Positions 63,647 through 64,000 of a DNA stretch of 64,000 nucleotides are shown in pieces. The first letter of the stretch is position 1; every line of letters starts with the position of its first letter. This stretch comes from Mycolicibacterium chubuense NBB4 (GTDB lineage: Bacteria; Actinomycetota; Actinomycetes; Mycobacteriales; Mycobacteriaceae). A program made the position numbers and the translations under genes. Location of the stretch: positions 372,001 to 436,000 of the forward strand of contig NC_018027.1 in the NCBI RefSeq assembly GCF_000266905.1, in the 5' to 3' direction. The notes under the pieces were generated by a model. The model was not told the DNA's origin. It did no database searches and saw only the letters and a program-made list of their open reading frames with translations.

Positions 63647-64000
63647 CTAGAGGTGGTGAATTCCCTTGTACAGCACCAGAAGACCGATCACCACCAGGAT
63701 GCCCGCGACCAGCGTCGCATGCTGCCGTTCCATCCATTCCTCGACCCGGCGCAGCGTCGGCTCCAGCCGATCACCGGTCACGGCGTAACCGAGGATCGGC
63801 AATGCGACGGTGCAGGCCGCCACCGCGACGTACCACACGATCGCGATCCACACCGCCGGGAAATCGATGCCCTCCGAACCGATCGCCAATCCCGCTGCGG
63901 CGCAGATGAACAGCACCTTGGGGTTGACGACGGTGAGCGCGGCGCCGGTGACGGCGGCCTTGCCCGGCGTCAGGGTGCTCATGCGGGTCATCCATCCCGG
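63647..64000 (-). CDS. GAP/Sap-family (sulfolipid-1-addressing-like) membrane protein, 5' end outside the window
   Basis: At least 117 residues are visible and the frame is open to the right edge, so the N-terminal half is missing here. The visible part has GKAAVTGAALTVVNPKVLFICAAAGL, AVWIAIVWYVAVAACTVALPIL and a C-terminal VAGILVVIGLLVLYKGIHHL helix, the LysE-like pattern of GAP proteins. Family members are linked to glycolipid transport in mycobacteria (Sap for sulfolipid-1). An internal ATG at 63991 exists, but a longer protein is expected. Confidence 0.72.
   Translation of the reverse strand, partial: PGWMTRMSTLTPGKAAVTGAALTVVNPKVLFICAAAGLAIGSEGIDFPAVWIAIVWYVAVAACTVALPILGYAVTGDRLEPTLRRVEEWMERQHATLVAGILVVIGLLVLYKGIHHL

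Overview
The window is GC-rich mycobacterial chromosome, most likely from a fast-growing Mycolicibacterium. From memory of the Mycobacterium tuberculosis map, its backbone follows the order dcd, udgA, rmlA, aspC, Rv0338c, iniR, iniB-iniA-iniC, lpqJ, dnaK-grpE-dnaJ1-hspR (about Rv0321 to Rv0353). Accessory blocks interrupt that order. Frequent GTG starts, mycothiol-linked protein families, F420-type oxidoreductases, a DUF222/HNH (13E12-like) protein and a P450 fit the same assignment.

Left part (1-15.4 kb): a secreted lipase-fold protein, a nitrobindin-like protein, an overlapping gene pair coding for a large esterase and an ATP-grasp enzyme, an alpha/beta hydrolase, a DUF222/HNH protein, a small secreted protein, and a fatty acyl-CoA ligase (fadD). 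An intact IS21-family element with a 5-bp target duplication sits directly in front of fadD. This segment is bounded by an intact tRNA-Gly(CCC) gene on the right and a degenerate copy of it on the left, in the same orientation.

Middle (15.4-30.7 kb): dcd; a membrane-anchored DUF7159-like protein; a TetR-controlled aromatic-type operon (extradiol-like dioxygenase, FAH-family hydrolase, FAD monooxygenase); then udgA, DUF1330, P450, an MDMPI-family protein, an NTF2-like protein and rmlA. The FAD monooxygenase and rmlA each carry a one-base deletion in a G/C run. After them come a collagen-like secreted protein, two His-rich membrane proteins (one of the YibE/F family) and a DUF4304 protein.

Envelope-stress region (30.7-49.4 kb): an aspC-type aminotransferase, a secreted nucleoside hydrolase, a membrane Fe-S oxidoreductase with a five-fold C-terminal repeat, and the regulator IniR. 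An Hsp70-like membrane protein shares the iniR operon. Divergent from it are an IniB-like gene and iniB-iniA-iniC (IniA and IniC are dynamin-like GTPases), then a second Hsp70-like membrane protein and two convergent single-pass proteins with Thr-rich tails. Several of these share a Trp/basic juxtamembrane motif before the membrane helix. CCCCTAA boxes lie before both IniB-type genes. I consider this cluster the best candidate for a poorly described system.

Right part (49.4-64 kb): an LLM-type oxidoreductase and a TIGR03085 protein; a three-gene overlapping operon of mycothione-reductase-like protein, glucose-6-phosphate dehydrogenase and a GH15 hydrolase/trehalase; lipoprotein LpqJ; the dnaK-grpE-dnaJ1-hspR operon behind a HAIR operator; an aldose epimerase, a flavohaemoprotein, a CYTH protein and a partial GAP/Sap-type membrane protein at the right edge.
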